A DNA stretch of 64,000 nucleotides from Mitsuokella sp. oral taxon 131 str. W9106 (GTDB lineage: Bacteria > Bacillota > Negativicutes > Selenomonadales > Selenomonadaceae): contig NZ_KI273051.1 in the NCBI RefSeq assembly GCF_000469545.1, positions 62,001 to 126,000 on the forward strand. Reading direction: 5' to 3'. Position numbers and translations under genes: made by a program. Below are positions 8,523-19,585 of this stretch, one piece after another (positions within the stretch are counted from its first letter, which is position 1; each line of letters opens with the position of its first letter). The notes beneath the pieces were generated by a model, which worked only from the letters and a program-made list of their open reading frames with translations, was not told where the DNA came from and searched no databases.

Positions 8523-9206
8523 ATGAGCGGATTTACCTATGCGGTCCAAAAGAAATGCCCGGTCTGCGGCGAGGAGACGCAGGTCGCGAAGCTGAAGGCA
8601 AGGCTTTCGGTCGAAAAGACGGACGAAGATTTCTGCGTCCATTACAAGGAGGTGAAGGCGAGCCTCTATCACATCTGGGTCTGCGAGCACTGCAGCTTTG
8701 CAGCGGATGAGAAGACGTTTGCCGAGGTGTTTCCCGACCGCAAAAAGGATAAGATCCTCGGCTTTGTCGCGGGAAGGCCATCGCCGCTTCCGTTTTCGCT
8801 TGAGCGCACGGAGCGCGATGCGGAGATTTCGTTCATGCTCGCGCTGTTCTACGCGCAGCTTACGGACGAATCGCTCGCGAAGCAGGCAGGGCTCTACCTG
8901 CATTGGGCATGGGCTTACCGCGAGACGGGCAACGAGGAGAAGGAGATGCGCGCGCTCGGGCACGCCGCGCACCTCTACGAACAGTCGGTCATGCGGGAGC
9001 GCTATCCGATCGGCACGATGACGGACAACATGGCGACGTTCCTGTCGGGCGTCATCTATTATCGCATGCACGATATCGACCGCGCGATCCCGTTCCTCTC
9101 GCAGCTTATGGGCGACAAAAGCCTGCGTGAGAACGAGAAGAAACTCTTTGAAAAAGTGCGCGATCTCTGGCAAGCGATACGCGAGGAGAATCCGGGCGAA
9201 GGCTGA
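8523..9206 (+). CDS. DUF2225 family zinc-ribbon protein
   Basis: A 227-residue protein with two Cys pairs near the N-terminus, KKCPVCGEE and VCEHCSFAA, likely a zinc ribbon. A helical TPR-like C-terminal half follows (AGLYLHWAWAYRETGNEEKE, ALGHAAHLYEQSV, MATFLSGVIYYRMHDIDRAI). This layout matches the DUF2225 family of Firmicutes, whose function is not established. GGGAG precedes ATG 8523; a longer in-frame extension to 8433 would overlap the promoter and terminator. It stands alone between two terminator/promoter pairs. Confidence 0.85.
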   Translation: MSGFTYAVQKKCPVCGEETQVAKLKARLSVEKTDEDFCVHYKEVKASLYHIWVCEHCSFAADEKTFAEVFPDRKKDKILGFVAGRPSPLPFSLERTERDAEISFMLALFYAQLTDESLAKQAGLYLHWAWAYRETGNEEKEMRALGHAAHLYEQSVMRERYPIGTMTDNMATFLSGVIYYRMHDIDRAIPFLSQLMGDKSLRENEKKLFEKVRDLWQAIREENPGEG

Positions 9207-9218
9207 GCGGTCTGCAAT

Positions 9219-9247
9219 TTGACAAAAGTTCCCGAAGTGTGTATCAT
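9219..9247 (+). promoter_or_regulatory. Sigma-A promoter of the BASS transporter
   Basis: TTGACA (9219-9224), 17-base spacer, TATCAT (9242-9247); the ribosome-binding site AAGGGGG follows within 20 bases. Confidence 0.8.
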
Positions 9248-9274
9248 GATGTGCTATCAGAAGGGGGACTTTTT

Positions 9275-10261
9275 ATGAAATTCTTGGAGAAGCTCAGCCG
9301 CTTCATTTCGACGTATATGGCGGTTTTCGTCATTCTCGTCGCTGCCATCGCACTCTTCCAGCCGTGGACGTTCAAGTGGGTCGCGCCGCACATTGCGCTC
9401 ATGCTCGGCATCGTCATGTTCGGCATGGGCATGACGCTGCGCGTTCAGGACTTCAAGATGGTGCTGCAGCGACCAAAGGACGTTGCGGTCGGCGCCATTG
9501 CACAGTTCACGATCATGCCAGGGCTCGCCTGGCTCCTCGCGACGGCATTTGACTTGCCCGCCGACCTCGCGGCAGGCGTTATCCTCGTCGGGACTTGCCC
9601 GGGCGGCACGTCGTCGAACGTCATGACGTATCTCGCGCGCGGCGACGTCGCACTCTCCGTCTCGATGACGATGACGACGACGATCCTCGCACCGATTGTG
9701 ACACCGCTGCTCACGTGGTGGCTCGCGGGCGCATGGGTCGACATCCCGCTCAGCGCGATGATGGTCTCGATCGTGCAGGTCGTCATCGTGCCGATCGCCG
9801 CAGGCCTATTGCTCAATTCCTTTTTCGGCGCGCAGGTGCAGAAGGCGGTCGAGCTCCTGCCGCTCGTGTCGGTCATCGCGATCGTGCTCATCGTCGGCGG
9901 CGTCGTCTCTGTGAGCTCGGCGCGCATCATGGAGACGGGGCTGCTCATCATGGCTGTCGTCATGTGCCACAACCTCTTCGGCTACGCGCTCGGCTTCGTG
10001 CTCGCACAGAGTCTCGGCATGAACATGGCGAAGACAAAGGCGATTTCGATCGAGGTCGGCATGCAGAATTCCGGTCTTGCGACATCGCTCGCACTCCTGC
10101 ACTTCGGCGCAGCGGCGGCGATTCCGGGCGCGATCTTCAGCGTCTGGCATAACATTTCGGGATCGATCGCGGCGAATATCCTCTCGCGCCGCATGAGGAA
10201 CAAGCATGACCTGGCTGCGGAAAACGAGGAAGAGGCGCAGGCCAATCCCGGCGTACGCTAA
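9275..10261 (+). CDS. Bile acid:sodium symporter family (BASS) transporter
   Basis: A 328-residue inner-membrane protein with about nine or ten helices. Family signatures are MLGIVMFGMGMTL, the sodium-site segment GTCPGGTSSNVMTYLARGDV with following ALSVSMT, and SIEVGMQNSGLATSLA in the second half. BASS proteins move organic anions with sodium; bacterial members often carry 2-keto acids or pantoate, and the substrate here is unknown. ATG 9275 follows an AAGGGGG site. A shorter Met start is not needed. It forms a single-gene unit with its own promoter and terminator. Confidence 0.92.
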   Translation: MKFLEKLSRFISTYMAVFVILVAAIALFQPWTFKWVAPHIALMLGIVMFGMGMTLRVQDFKMVLQRPKDVAVGAIAQFTIMPGLAWLLATAFDLPADLAAGVILVGTCPGGTSSNVMTYLARGDVALSVSMTMTTTILAPIVTPLLTWWLAGAWVDIPLSAMMVSIVQVVIVPIAAGLLLNSFFGAQVQKAVELLPLVSVIAIVLIVGGVVSVSSARIMETGLLIMAVVMCHNLFGYALGFVLAQSLGMNMAKTKAISIEVGMQNSGLATSLALLHFGAAAAIPGAIFSVWHNISGSIAANILSRRMRNKHDLAAENEEEAQANPGVR

Positions 10262-10302
10262 ATCCAGGCAGCCTCGTTTTGGCCGCGCTTCCCAAAGTAT
10301 TT

Positions 10303-10333
10303 GCTCCTGTCGTGAAAGCGAGGGGAGCTTTTT
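10303..10333 (+). terminator. Intrinsic terminator after the BASS transporter
   Basis: GCTCC..TCG / CGA..GGAGC hairpin followed by a T run. The remaining 70 bases before dprA hold only weak promoter-like elements. Confidence 0.7.
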
Positions 10334-10403
10334 CTTTTGGAAATGTATTGCATAATGCTGAAGTTTTCGATAAGATTGAAACAATGGGCAGGAGGTGCAC
10401 GTC

Positions 10404-11501
10404 GTGGAGAGAGAAGAGCGGTTTTTCCTGGCGGCGCTCGCGCGCTGCCCCGGCCTCGGTGCGCGGCGTCTCGCCACGCTCCTCGCACTTGCGGATGCCA
10501 AAGCCCTATGGCACATGGATCCGGCGGAGCTCGCGATGCGCGCCTCCATTCCGTCCTCTGTCTGCGCCGCGCTCGCCAGCCTGCGCCGCGAGGCGCCGGA
10601 TCTGCCCGAGCGGATTGCCTGCGCATCCGGGGCGTGCGGCGCGGAGCTGCTCGTCATGGAAGATTCAGATTATCCTCTTATATTAAAGGAAATTTTTGAC
10701 CCGCCGATGGTGCTCTACGTTCGCGGGACGCTCGAACGCGCGGCGCGTCGCGTCGCCGTGGTTGGCGCGCGCAGGTGCTCGCCCTACGGCACGTCGCTTG
10801 CGCGCGAATTCGGCGAGAAGCTCGCCGCTGCGGGACTCACGGTCGTGAGCGGCGGCGCGCGCGGCATCGATACGGCGGCGCACCGCGGCGCGCTCCGCGC
10901 GCCGAAGGGGAAGACGATCGCCGTGCTCGGCTGCGGCATCGACGTTGCATACCCGTCGGAGAACCGACGCCTGTTTGACGCAATCGCAGAGCGTGGCGCC
11001 GTCATCTCTGAGTATGCGCCCGGCACGCAGCCGCTTCCCGTCTTTTTCCCGGCGCGTAACCGCATCATCAGCGGGCTTTCCTCCGGCACGCTCGTCGTCG
11101 AGGCGGCGCGCCGTTCGGGCTCGCTCATCACGGCGGAGCTTGCGCTCAGCGAGGGACGCGATGTCTATGCGGTTCCTGGAAGCGTGCTCTCGCCGACGAG
11201 CGAGGGCTGCCATGCGCTCATCGCGCAGGGCGCGAAGCTCACCGCTCGCCCTGGGGATATCCTGGAGGATTTCGGGCTTGGGACAAAGGCACCGCGCGGC
11301 GCGCGAAAATCGCTTTCGTCCGAGGAGCGCAAGATCTATCAGGTGCTTTCGTTCGACCATCCGCTTACGATGGACGAGATCCTCATGAGCCTGCCAGACG
11401 GGGAAATTGCGAATCTTGCCTTCCTGCTGCTGCAGATGGAGCTAAAAGGCTTGGTCATAGAGAATGAATGGCACGCATATCGGCGTGCGGAGAGGGAGTG
11501 A
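10404..11501 (+). CDS. dprA: DNA-processing protein DprA (Smf)
   Basis: Loads RecA on incoming single-stranded DNA during natural transformation. The 365-residue protein has an N-terminal helix-hairpin region (RCPGLGARRLATLL), the Rossmann core with VAVVGARRCSPYG, SGGARGIDTAAHRGAL and AVLGCGIDVAYPSENRRLF, and RNRIISGLS with SGSLITAELA. A C-terminal winged helix (SSEERKIYQVLSFDHPLTMD) closes it. GTG at 10404 is chosen because GGAGG (10391-10395) sits eight bases before; the GTG at 10395 overlaps that site. topA follows four bases after the stop. Confidence 0.96.
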   Translation: MEREERFFLAALARCPGLGARRLATLLALADAKALWHMDPAELAMRASIPSSVCAALASLRREAPDLPERIACASGACGAELLVMEDSDYPLILKEIFDPPMVLYVRGTLERAARRVAVVGARRCSPYGTSLAREFGEKLAAAGLTVVSGGARGIDTAAHRGALRAPKGKTIAVLGCGIDVAYPSENRRLFDAIAERGAVISEYAPGTQPLPVFFPARNRIISGLSSGTLVVEAARRSGSLITAELALSEGRDVYAVPGSVLSPTSEGCHALIAQGAKLTARPGDILEDFGLGTKAPRGARKSLSSEERKIYQVLSFDHPLTMDEILMSLPDGEIANLAFLLLQMELKGLVIENEWHAYRRAERE

Positions 11502-11505
11502 ACCG

Positions 11506-13809
11506 TTGGCTGTATCCAAAGAGAAAAACGCGGCAAAGCCGAAAGCCAAGGCAAAAGCGAGGAAATCACAGGAGAAGAAGACGCTTGTTGTCGTCGAGTC
11601 GCCTGCAAAGGCGAAGACGATCGAGAAGTACCTCGGCAGGAAGTACATGGTGCGCGCTTCGATGGGGCATCTGCGCGACTTGCCGAAGAGCCAGTTCGGC
11701 ATTGACGTCGAGCACGGCTTCGAGCCGAAGTACATCAACATCCGCGGCAAGGGCGACCTCATCCGCGCGCTCAAAAAGGATGCGAAGAACGCCGGAAAGG
11801 TCTTGCTCGCAAGCGATCCCGATCGCGAAGGCGAGGCGATCGCATGGCACCTCTCCTATATTTTGGGACTCGACCCGAAGAATGATTGCCGCATCGTCTT
11901 CAACGAGATCACGAAGCCCGCGATCAAGGAAGCCGTGCGACACGCGCGCTCCATCAATATGGATCAGGTCGATGCGCAGCAGGCGCGCCGCATGCTCGAC
12001 CGAATCGTCGGCTACAAGCTCTCGCCACTCCTTTGGCGCAAGGTGCGCAAGGGACTCTCGGCGGGTCGCGTGCAGTCGGTGACGGTGCGACTGATCTGTG
12101 ACCGCGAAAAGGAGATTGAGGCGTTCCAGTCGGAGGAGTACTGGACAATCGGCGCGAAGCTCCGCAAGGGGAAGTCGCCGATGTTCGCGGCGGAGCTCGC
12201 ACTCGTTGACGGCAAGAAGCTCGCCGTCAGCGAAGACGGCGGCAAGAACGTTGCACTCCATAGCGATCGCGAGGCAAAGGCACTTGCGGCGGAGCTTGCG
12301 GCGTCGGATCTCACGGTGGGCAGCGTCAAGCGGAGCGAGCGGCAGAGAAAGCCAGCCGCGCCGTTTACGACGAGCTCCCTGCAGCAGGATGCCGCACGCA
12401 AGCTCGGATTCACTTCGCGCAAGACGATGATGCTTGCGCAGCAGCTCTACGAAGGGCTCGACCTCGGCCGCCGCGGCGCGACTGGCCTCATCACATACAT
12501 GCGCACGGACTCGACGCGTATCTCAGCACTCGCACAGGACGAAGCGCGTGAACACATCCGCACGGTGTACGGCGCGGATTATGCGCCAGAAAGACCGAAT
12601 GTCTACGCGGCAGGCAAGAAGGCACAGGATGCGCACGAGGCGATTCGCCCGACGAGCGTCCTTTGCACGCCGGACAGCATCGAGAAATACCTAAGCCGCG
12701 ACCAGCTCCGCCTCTATACCCTCGTTTGGCAGCGCTTTGTCGCGAGCCAGATGACGGCGGCGGTCTACGATACGATGCGCGTCACGATTCGCGCAGGCGA
12801 GCGCCTCGAACTTCGCGCGGCTGGCTCGAAACTCCGCTTTGCAGGCTTCACTGCCGTCTACGCAGGAAGCGACCGCGACAAAAAGGAAAAGGACGTCGTG
12901 CTGCCCGATCTCGCAGAGGGCGACGTGCTGACGCTCGCGCGCTCCGAGCCGCAGCAGCATTTCACCGAGCCGCCGCCGCGCTACAACGACGCTTCGATCG
13001 TCAAGACGCTCGAAGAGAAGGAAATCGGACGGCCGAGCACGTACGCGCCGATCATTGAGACGATACAGGCACGCGGCTACGTGCAGCGCGTGGACAAGCA
13101 TTTCCGGCCGACGGAACTCGGCTTTGTTGTCGTCGATATGCTCGAGGAATACTTCAATAAGATCGTCGATGTGACGTTCACCGCCGAACTTGAGAATGAG
13201 CTTGATGAGATCGCCGAGGGCAAGGTCGAGAAGAACGAGCTCCTCAAGTCGTTCTACGGTCCCTTCGAGGCTACGCTCGAGGCGGCAGACGAGGCGATCG
13301 GCCACGTCGAGCTCCCCGTCGAAGTCTCCGACGTGCCGTGTGAGCTTTGTGGCCGCATGATGGTCGTCAAGCAGGGACGCTATGGAAAGTTTCTCGCATG
13401 CCCCGGATTCCCCGAATGCCGCAACACAAAGCCGATCTTGAAGAAGACGGGCGTCAAATGCCCGAAGTGCGGCGGCGAGATCGTTGAGCGGCGCACGCGG
13501 CGTGGGCGCACGTTCTACGGCTGCGGGAACTACCCGGACTGCGACTACACGACATGGGATACGCCGCAGAAGGAGACATGCGGGAAGTGCGGCGCATTCC
13601 TCTTGAAGCACCGCTTCAAAAACGGGCGCAGCATGATTTACTGCAGCAACGATGCGTGTGAGACGCGCATCGATCATCCGATCAACAAGGAACTGGAAAA
13701 GATTCGCCAACGCCTCGCAGCAAAGGAAGCGAAGGCGAAGGGGACAGAAGGGGAAAAGGCAGGCGTGAAGGCGAAGCACGCGCGCAAGGCGAAGGCGGCG
13801 GACGCATGA
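11506..13809 (+). CDS. topA: DNA topoisomerase I
   Basis: Relaxes negative supercoils. 767 residues from TTG 11506, which follows GAGGGAG. A basic Lys/Ala N-terminal stretch precedes the TOPRIM domain ([34 protein letters not shown]). The catalytic Tyr is about residue 331 in [12 protein letters not shown]. Three C-terminal C4 zinc ribbons are visible: CELCGRMM...[15 protein letters not shown]...CGNYPDC and CGKCGAFL...CSNDAC. A Lys/Ala-rich tail follows. It overlaps trmFO by four bases (ATGA). Confidence 0.98.
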   Translation: MAVSKEKNAAKPKAKAKARKSQEKKTLVVVESPAKAKTIEKYLGRKYMVRASMGHLRDLPKSQFGIDVEHGFEPKYINIRGKGDLIRALKKDAKNAGKVLLASDPDREGEAIAWHLSYILGLDPKNDCRIVFNEITKPAIKEAVRHARSINMDQVDAQQARRMLDRIVGYKLSPLLWRKVRKGLSAGRVQSVTVRLICDREKEIEAFQSEEYWTIGAKLRKGKSPMFAAELALVDGKKLAVSEDGGKNVALHSDREAKALAAELAASDLTVGSVKRSERQRKPAAPFTTSSLQQDAARKLGFTSRKTMMLAQQLYEGLDLGRRGATGLITYMRTDSTRISALAQDEAREHIRTVYGADYAPERPNVYAAGKKAQDAHEAIRPTSVLCTPDSIEKYLSRDQLRLYTLVWQRFVASQMTAAVYDTMRVTIRAGERLELRAAGSKLRFAGFTAVYAGSDRDKKEKDVVLPDLAEGDVLTLARSEPQQHFTEPPPRYNDASIVKTLEEKEIGRPSTYAPIIETIQARGYVQRVDKHFRPTELGFVVVDMLEEYFNKIVDVTFTAELENELDEIAEGKVEKNELLKSFYGPFEATLEAADEAIGHVELPVEVSDVPCELCGRMMVVKQGRYGKFLACPGFPECRNTKPILKKTGVKCPKCGGEIVERRTRRGRTFYGCGNYPDCDYTTWDTPQKETCGKCGAFLLKHRFKNGRSMIYCSNDACETRIDHPINKELEKIRQRLAAKEAKAKGTEGEKAGVKAKHARKAKAADA

Positions 13810-15140
13810 AGGCGATCGTGGTCGTAGGCGCAGGGCTCGCGGGCGCAGAAGCGGCGTGGCAGGCAGCACGGCGCGGTGTACATGTGCGTCTCTTCGAGAT
13901 GCGTCCCAAGAAGATGACGCCAGCGCACAAGACGGCAGGATTCGCCGAGCTCGTCTGCAGCAACTCGCTGCGCGGTGCGGGGATGGAGAATGCGGCTGGC
14001 GTGCTCAAGGAGGAGATGCGCCGCCTCGGTTCGATCACGATGGAAGCGGCGGACGCGCGGCGCGTGCCGGCAGGCGGCGCGCTCGCCGTCGATCGCTGCG
14101 GGTTCAGCGACTACATCACGCAGCGCGTCAGAAATCATCCGAATATCGAGGTCGTATGCGAGGAAGTGCAGGCGATTCCGCTTGCGGCGGACGGCATTAC
14201 GGTCATCGCGAGCGGCCCGCTCACGGAGGGCGCGCTCGCCGAGGACATCGCGCGGCGTACGGGCGGCGACTCGCTCTACTTCTACGATGCGGCGGCGCCG
14301 ATCGTGAGCGCGGATTCCATCGACATGACAAAGGCATACCGCGCCTCGCGCTATGGAAAAGGCGAGGCGGCATACCTCAACTGCCCCATGACGAAAGAGG
14401 CGTACGAAGCGTTTTGGGAAGCGCTCGTGACGGCGGAAAAGACGCCGACGAAAGACTTCGAGAGGGAGAAATTCTTCGAGGGCTGCATGCCCGTCGAGGC
14501 CATGGCGGCCCGCGGCAAGGACACGCTTCGGTACGGACCGCTGAAGCCCGTCGGGCTCGAGCACCCCGATACGGGCGTGCGCCCCTACGCTGTCGTGCAG
14601 CTTCGCCAGGACAATGCGAACGCGACGCTCTACAACATCGTCGGCTTTCAGACGCATCTCCTCTGGCCGGAGCAGCGGCGCGTTTTCGCGATGATACCGG
14701 GGCTGGAGCATGCGGAGTTCCTGCGCTACGGCGTCATGCACCGCAATACGTTTTTGAATGCGCCGCGCCATATTCTGCCGACGTTCCAGTTCCGCGGTGA
14801 GGAGCATCTTTTCTTTGCCGGTCAGATGACGGGGGTCGAGGGCTATGTCGAGTCGGCGGCGTCTGGACTCGTCGCCGGCATCAATGCCGCGCGCATGGCG
14901 GCAGGAGAAGCGCCGCTCACGTTTCCCGAAGAGACGTGCCACGGTGCGCTCGCGCACTACATTACGACGAGCGAGGCGAAGCGCTTCCAGCCGATGAACG
15001 TCAATTTTGGCCTGTTGCCGCCCGCGGCGGTGCGCGATGCAAACGGCAGGCGCATCTGCGGCAAGAAGGAGAAGAAGGCGATGCTCGCCGCGCGCGCGCT
15101 CGCGGCGATCGATGCCTTTTGCCCGATCCTTCTGCCATGA
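13806..15140 (+). CDS. trmFO: Methylenetetrahydrofolate--tRNA-(uracil-5-)-methyltransferase TrmFO
   Basis: Folate/FAD-dependent enzyme forming m5U54 in the tRNA T loop. 444 residues; N-terminal FAD motif [20 protein letters not shown] and the family block [12 protein letters not shown]. Further signatures are [43 protein letters not shown] and [15 protein letters not shown]. Its ATG overlaps the topA stop. In Bacillus xerC lies between trmFO and hslV; here hslV follows directly after 38 bases. Confidence 0.97.
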   Translation: MKAIVVVGAGLAGAEAAWQAARRGVHVRLFEMRPKKMTPAHKTAGFAELVCSNSLRGAGMENAAGVLKEEMRRLGSITMEAADARRVPAGGALAVDRCGFSDYITQRVRNHPNIEVVCEEVQAIPLAADGITVIASGPLTEGALAEDIARRTGGDSLYFYDAAAPIVSADSIDMTKAYRASRYGKGEAAYLNCPMTKEAYEAFWEALVTAEKTPTKDFEREKFFEGCMPVEAMAARGKDTLRYGPLKPVGLEHPDTGVRPYAVVQLRQDNANATLYNIVGFQTHLLWPEQRRVFAMIPGLEHAEFLRYGVMHRNTFLNAPRHILPTFQFRGEEHLFFAGQMTGVEGYVESAASGLVAGINAARMAAGEAPLTFPEETCHGALAHYITTSEAKRFQPMNVNFGLLPPAAVRDANGRRICGKKEKKAMLAARALAAIDAFCPILLP

Positions 15141-15178
15141 TTCACCCGCAACCACCGATTCCGAAAGGAGCGAGAGAT

Positions 15179-15720
15179 ATGGAGACCCAGTTTCACGCAA
15201 CGACGATATGCGCCGTCAGGAAGGGCGGAAAGACCGCCATTGCAGGCGATGGACAGGTCACGTTCGGACAGAATGCGATTATGAAGGCGAATGCGCGCAA
15301 AGTGCGCACGATCTACCACGGCAAAGTGCTCGCGGGCTTCGCGGGTTCGGTCGCCGACGCCTTTACGCTCTTTGAGAAGTTCGAGTCGAAGCTCGAAAGC
15401 TACAGCGGCAACCTCCAGCGCGCCGCCGTCGAGCTTGCGAAGGAGTGGCGCACGGACCGCGTGCTCCGGAAACTCGAGGCGCTGCTGCTCGTCGCAGACA
15501 AGGAGCGCATCCTCATGATCTCGGGAAGCGGCGAGGTCATCGAGCCGGATGGTGCGGCTGCGGCGATCGGATCGGGCGGCTTCTATGCGCTTGCGGCAGC
15601 GCGCGCGCTCGCCGCGCATACGGAGATGGACGCGGCAGCGATCGCGAAGGAAGCGCTGACGATTGCTGCCGACATATGCGTCTACACAAATCACAACATC
15701 AACGTGGAGGAGCTTGCGTA

Positions 15721-15721
<1 letters not shown>
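15179..15721 (+). CDS. hslV: ATP-dependent protease subunit HslV (ClpQ)
   Basis: Proteolytic half of the HslUV (ClpYQ) complex, 180 residues. [20 protein letters not shown] leads to the [14 protein letters not shown] block. Aligning ATTI with Escherichia coli HslV puts the catalytic Thr at residue 8, so a seven-residue propeptide must be removed. [27 protein letters not shown] and TNHNI are other family marks. AAAGGAG precedes ATG 15179. The stop overlaps the hslU start by one base (TAATG), implying coupled translation. Confidence 0.97.
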
Positions 15722-17139
<1,418 letters not shown>

Positions 17140-17168
17140 TGCATGGCTGTGCTTGCAGCCTGTCCTGC

Positions 17169-17192
17169 GCCTCCCGAAAGGGAGGCTTTTTT
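17169..17192 (+). terminator. Intrinsic terminator after hslU
   Basis: Perfect GCCTCCC-GAAA-GGGAGGC hairpin followed by six T residues. Confidence 0.93.
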
Positions 17193-17257
17193 ATGCGGGA
17201 AATGTTCCAAAAAATTTTTTGTTTTCCAAAAACCAGCTATGATAATTTTGAAAAGTA

Positions 17258-17266
17258 TGATAAAAT
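17258..17266 (+). promoter_or_regulatory. Candidate extended -10 promoter of codY
   Basis: TGATAAAAT is an extended -10 lying 65 bases before the codY start; no -35 is visible at the proper distance. The AT-rich stretch just upstream is the only AT-rich part of this 190-base spacer. Confidence 0.45.
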
Positions 17267-17330
17267 AGGATTGAAGGAATCCGTAACATGACTGGACTGC
17301 CATGGCAATAGGCCAAAGGAGGGGAACACA

Positions 17331-18110
17331 ATGGCAACGCTGTTGGAAAAGACACGAAAGATCAATCGTTTGCTCCAGCGCTCGGAGACGGTGGTGTATG
17401 ATGGCATCTCACGCGTGCTCAGCAATGTGCTGAACGCGAATGTTTACATCACGAACCAAAAGGGGAAGATCTACGGCTATGCCTTCGTCGATGACTTTGA
17501 GTGCGATCTTATGATCGACAAGGTCATCGATCAGGGACAGTTTCCCGCGCACTACGTCAAGTGGCTCATGCGCCTTGACGAGACGAACGCAAACCTGCGC
17601 TCGAAGACGGGCATGTGCGCCTATGACGAAGAGGAAAAGTGCTTGTTCCATGGGAAGAATACGACGATCGTACCGATCTACGGCGTCGGGGAACGCATCG
17701 GCACGCTGATTGTCGCGAAATACGACGAGGAGTTTACGGACGACGACCTCCTGCTCTGCGAGTACGGGGCGACCGTCGTCGGCATGGAGATGCTGCGTGA
17801 CCGCGCGCAGAAGATCGAGATCGAGATGCGCAAGAAGACGACGGTGCAGATCGCGATCAACACGCTCTCGTTCTCCGAGCGCAAGGCGGCATACGCGATC
17901 CTTTCGGCGCTCAACGCGCCAGAGGGACTCCTCGTCGCATCGAAGATTGCCGACGAGGTGCAGATCACGCGCTCCGTCATCGTCAACGCGCTTCGAAAAT
18001 TCGAGTCGGCAGGCGTCATCTCGTCAAAGTCGCTCGGCATGAAGGGCACGTACATCAAAGTGCTCAACGAGTACCTGCTCGACGAGGTGCAAAAGCTCAA
18101 AGACGAATAG
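17331..18110 (+). CDS. codY: GTP-sensing transcriptional pleiotropic repressor CodY
   Basis: Global nutritional repressor responding to GTP and branched-chain amino acids. 259 residues: N-terminal GAF domain (MATLLEKTRKINRLLQRSET to about residue 160) and C-terminal winged helix with SKIADEVQITRSVIVNALRK and the SAGVISSKSLGMKGTYIKVL end that is nearly invariant in CodY. An AAAGGAGGGG site precedes the ATG. Flanked by terminators on both sides, so it is transcribed alone although placed directly before flgB, as in Bacillus. Confidence 0.98.
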   Translation: MATLLEKTRKINRLLQRSETVVYDGISRVLSNVLNANVYITNQKGKIYGYAFVDDFECDLMIDKVIDQGQFPAHYVKWLMRLDETNANLRSKTGMCAYDEEEKCLFHGKNTTIVPIYGVGERIGTLIVAKYDEEFTDDDLLLCEYGATVVGMEMLRDRAQKIEIEMRKKTTVQIAINTLSFSERKAAYAILSALNAPEGLLVASKIADEVQITRSVIVNALRKFESAGVISSKSLGMKGTYIKVLNEYLLDEVQKLKDE

Positions 18111-18127
18111 GGATTTGCGATGGAAAT

Positions 18128-18183
18128 GCAGGCATGCGAATGGTTTTTTGAAGATGAGCATTCGCATGCCTGCTGATTTTTTT
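18128..18183 (+). terminator. Strong intrinsic terminator after codY
   Basis: A perfect 15-bp stem (18128-18142 with 18159-18173) closes a 16-base T-rich loop, followed by TGATTTTTTT. The stem contains the palindrome GGCATGCC. It insulates codY from the flagellar genes. Confidence 0.93.
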
Positions 18184-18223
18184 AAGAAAATATGATTCAG
18201 AACTTCTAATTTCATAAAAAAAG

Positions 18224-18232
18224 TGATAGAAT
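18224..18232 (+). promoter_or_regulatory. Candidate extended -10 promoter of the flgB operon
   Basis: TGATAGAAT with a weak TTCTAA 17 bases upstream. A TTCGATAG at about 18297 loosely recalls a sigma-28 -10, but its -35 is poor and one base out of register. This 220-base AT-rich spacer holds no gene. Confidence 0.4.
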
Positions 18233-18332
18233 TTAGAGGAATTGTGTAGAGCGTGTAGAAAACTAATAACTGAGTTTAATATGCCCTGAAATTGATTTCG
18301 ATAGAAAAGAGTGGACAAAGGGAGTGATTGGC

Positions 18333-18755
18333 TTGCTCGAACAGCTTGTAAACGGACCGTCTATCGGGTACCTTGCGCGCGGGCTGGCGGCGTCTTCGCT
18401 GAGGCAGGAAGTCATCAGCAACAACATGGCGAATGTCAACACGCCGAACTTCAAGCGCAGCGAAGTGCGCTTCGAGGATATGCTCGCGAAGGAGCTTGCT
18501 CTCGATGATGGCAGCGGACGCATGCAGGTCGTTCGTACGCATGACCGCCACCTGCCGATCCGGCCGATTGGAACGGCACGGCCGATCGTGGAAGAAGATG
18601 GCCAGACGACGATGCGCGTCGACAAGAACAACGTCGATATCGACATCGAGATGGCGAGCCTCGCGAAGAACCAGCTCTACTACAATGCGATGGCGACGGA
18701 GCTGGGAAGCTACGTATCGCGCCTCAAGGGCGTTATCACGAGCACACAGGGCTAA
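18333..18755 (+). CDS. flgB: Flagellar basal-body rod protein FlgB
   Basis: Proximal rod subunit, exported by the flagellar type III apparatus. About 140 residues with the rod-family N-terminal motif SLRQEVISNNMANVNTPNFK and C-terminal heptad helix (SLAKNQLYYNAMATELGSYV). TTG at 18333 is chosen because AAAGGGAG is well spaced to it; a GTG at 18324 overlaps that site. First gene of the flagellar locus, 22 bases before flgC. Confidence 0.95.
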   Translation: MLEQLVNGPSIGYLARGLAASSLRQEVISNNMANVNTPNFKRSEVRFEDMLAKELALDDGSGRMQVVRTHDRHLPIRPIGTARPIVEEDGQTTMRVDKNNVDIDIEMASLAKNQLYYNAMATELGSYVSRLKGVITSTQG

Positions 18756-18776
18756 GGAAAGGCTGGGTGACAGACG

Positions 18777-19220
18777 ATGAGCATGTTTTTAGGGATCGAT
18801 GCGGCGGCATCCGGCCTGACGGCGGAGCGCCTGCGCATGGACGTCATTTCCAACAACATCGCAAATGCCAATACGACGCGCACGAGGGAGGGCGGCGCCT
18901 ACCATCGCCGCTACGTCGTGTTCCAGCCGCGTGAGACGGGCGGCAAACCGTTCGAAACCATCTTCCGGAAAGCGACGCAGATGGCGACGGGCGAAGGCGT
19001 CCGCGCCGTGCGCATTGAGCGTGATAATGAGCAGGGACCGCTCGTCTATGACCCCGGGCATCCCGATGCGAACGCAGACGGCTACGTCGAGCGTCCGAAT
19101 GTCAACATCGTGACGGAGATGGTCGATATGATCACGGCATCACGCGCCTACGAGGCGAACGCGACGACGATCAACGCCGCAAAGGCGATGACGATGAAGG
19201 TATTGGAGATTGGCAAGTAA
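18777..19220 (+). CDS. flgC: Flagellar basal-body rod protein FlgC
   Basis: Proximal rod subunit, 147 residues. N-terminal RLRMDVISNNIANANTTRT and the C-terminal VNIVTEMVDMITASRAYEAN and TTINAAKAMTMKVLEIGK motif are diagnostic of rod/hook proteins and FlgC specifically. The GVRAVRIERD core is typical. Tightly spaced between flgB and fliE. Confidence 0.97.
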   Translation: MSMFLGIDAAASGLTAERLRMDVISNNIANANTTRTREGGAYHRRYVVFQPRETGGKPFETIFRKATQMATGEGVRAVRIERDNEQGPLVYDPGHPDANADGYVERPNVNIVTEMVDMITASRAYEANATTINAAKAMTMKVLEIGK

Positions 19221-19238
19221 GTGGGATAGGAGATTGGC

Positions 19239-19541
19239 ATGGAGATAGCAGCACTTGGCATGACGCCGGTCAAGATGAGCGCCGAGAGCCATCTCGGAGA
19301 GACGCAGCCACAGGAGGAGACGAAGAGCTTTGGATCCTATCTGAAGGACGCTCTCGCCGAGACGAATGCACTGCAGCTCAAGTCCGACCATGAGAATGCC
19401 CTGCTAGCCGCAGGGCAGATACAAGATGTTTCACAGGTTGTCGTCGCGGCGCAGAAGGCAGACATTGCCTTGCAGCTCACTCTTCAGCTTCGCAACCGGG
19501 CGGTTTCCGCGTATCAGGAGATCATGCGCATGCAGGTCTGA
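19239..19541 (+). CDS. fliE: Flagellar hook-basal body protein FliE
   Basis: Joins the MS ring to the rod. 100 residues; FGSYLKDALAETNALQLKSD and the C-terminal SQVVVAAQKADIALQLTLQL with RNRAVSAYQEIMRMQV match FliE closely. No signal peptide, as expected of a type III substrate. Confidence 0.96.
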   Translation: MEIAALGMTPVKMSAESHLGETQPQEETKSFGSYLKDALAETNALQLKSDHENALLAAGQIQDVSQVVVAAQKADIALQLTLQLRNRAVSAYQEIMRMQV

Positions 19542-19585
19542 TCGGCACGGATTCCGTAGAATGAGTTGTTGAAGGGATTGAGATC

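Noticed and set aside
17244-17258. AATTTTGAAAAGTAT upstream of codY as a CodY box
   Set aside because: About five mismatches to AATTTTCWGAAAATT; expected by chance in this AT-rich spacer.
18276-18304. TTTAAT...TTCGATAG before flgB as a sigma-28 promoter
   Set aside because: The -35 is poor and the spacing is one base longer than in the two good sites at 3087 and 26183.
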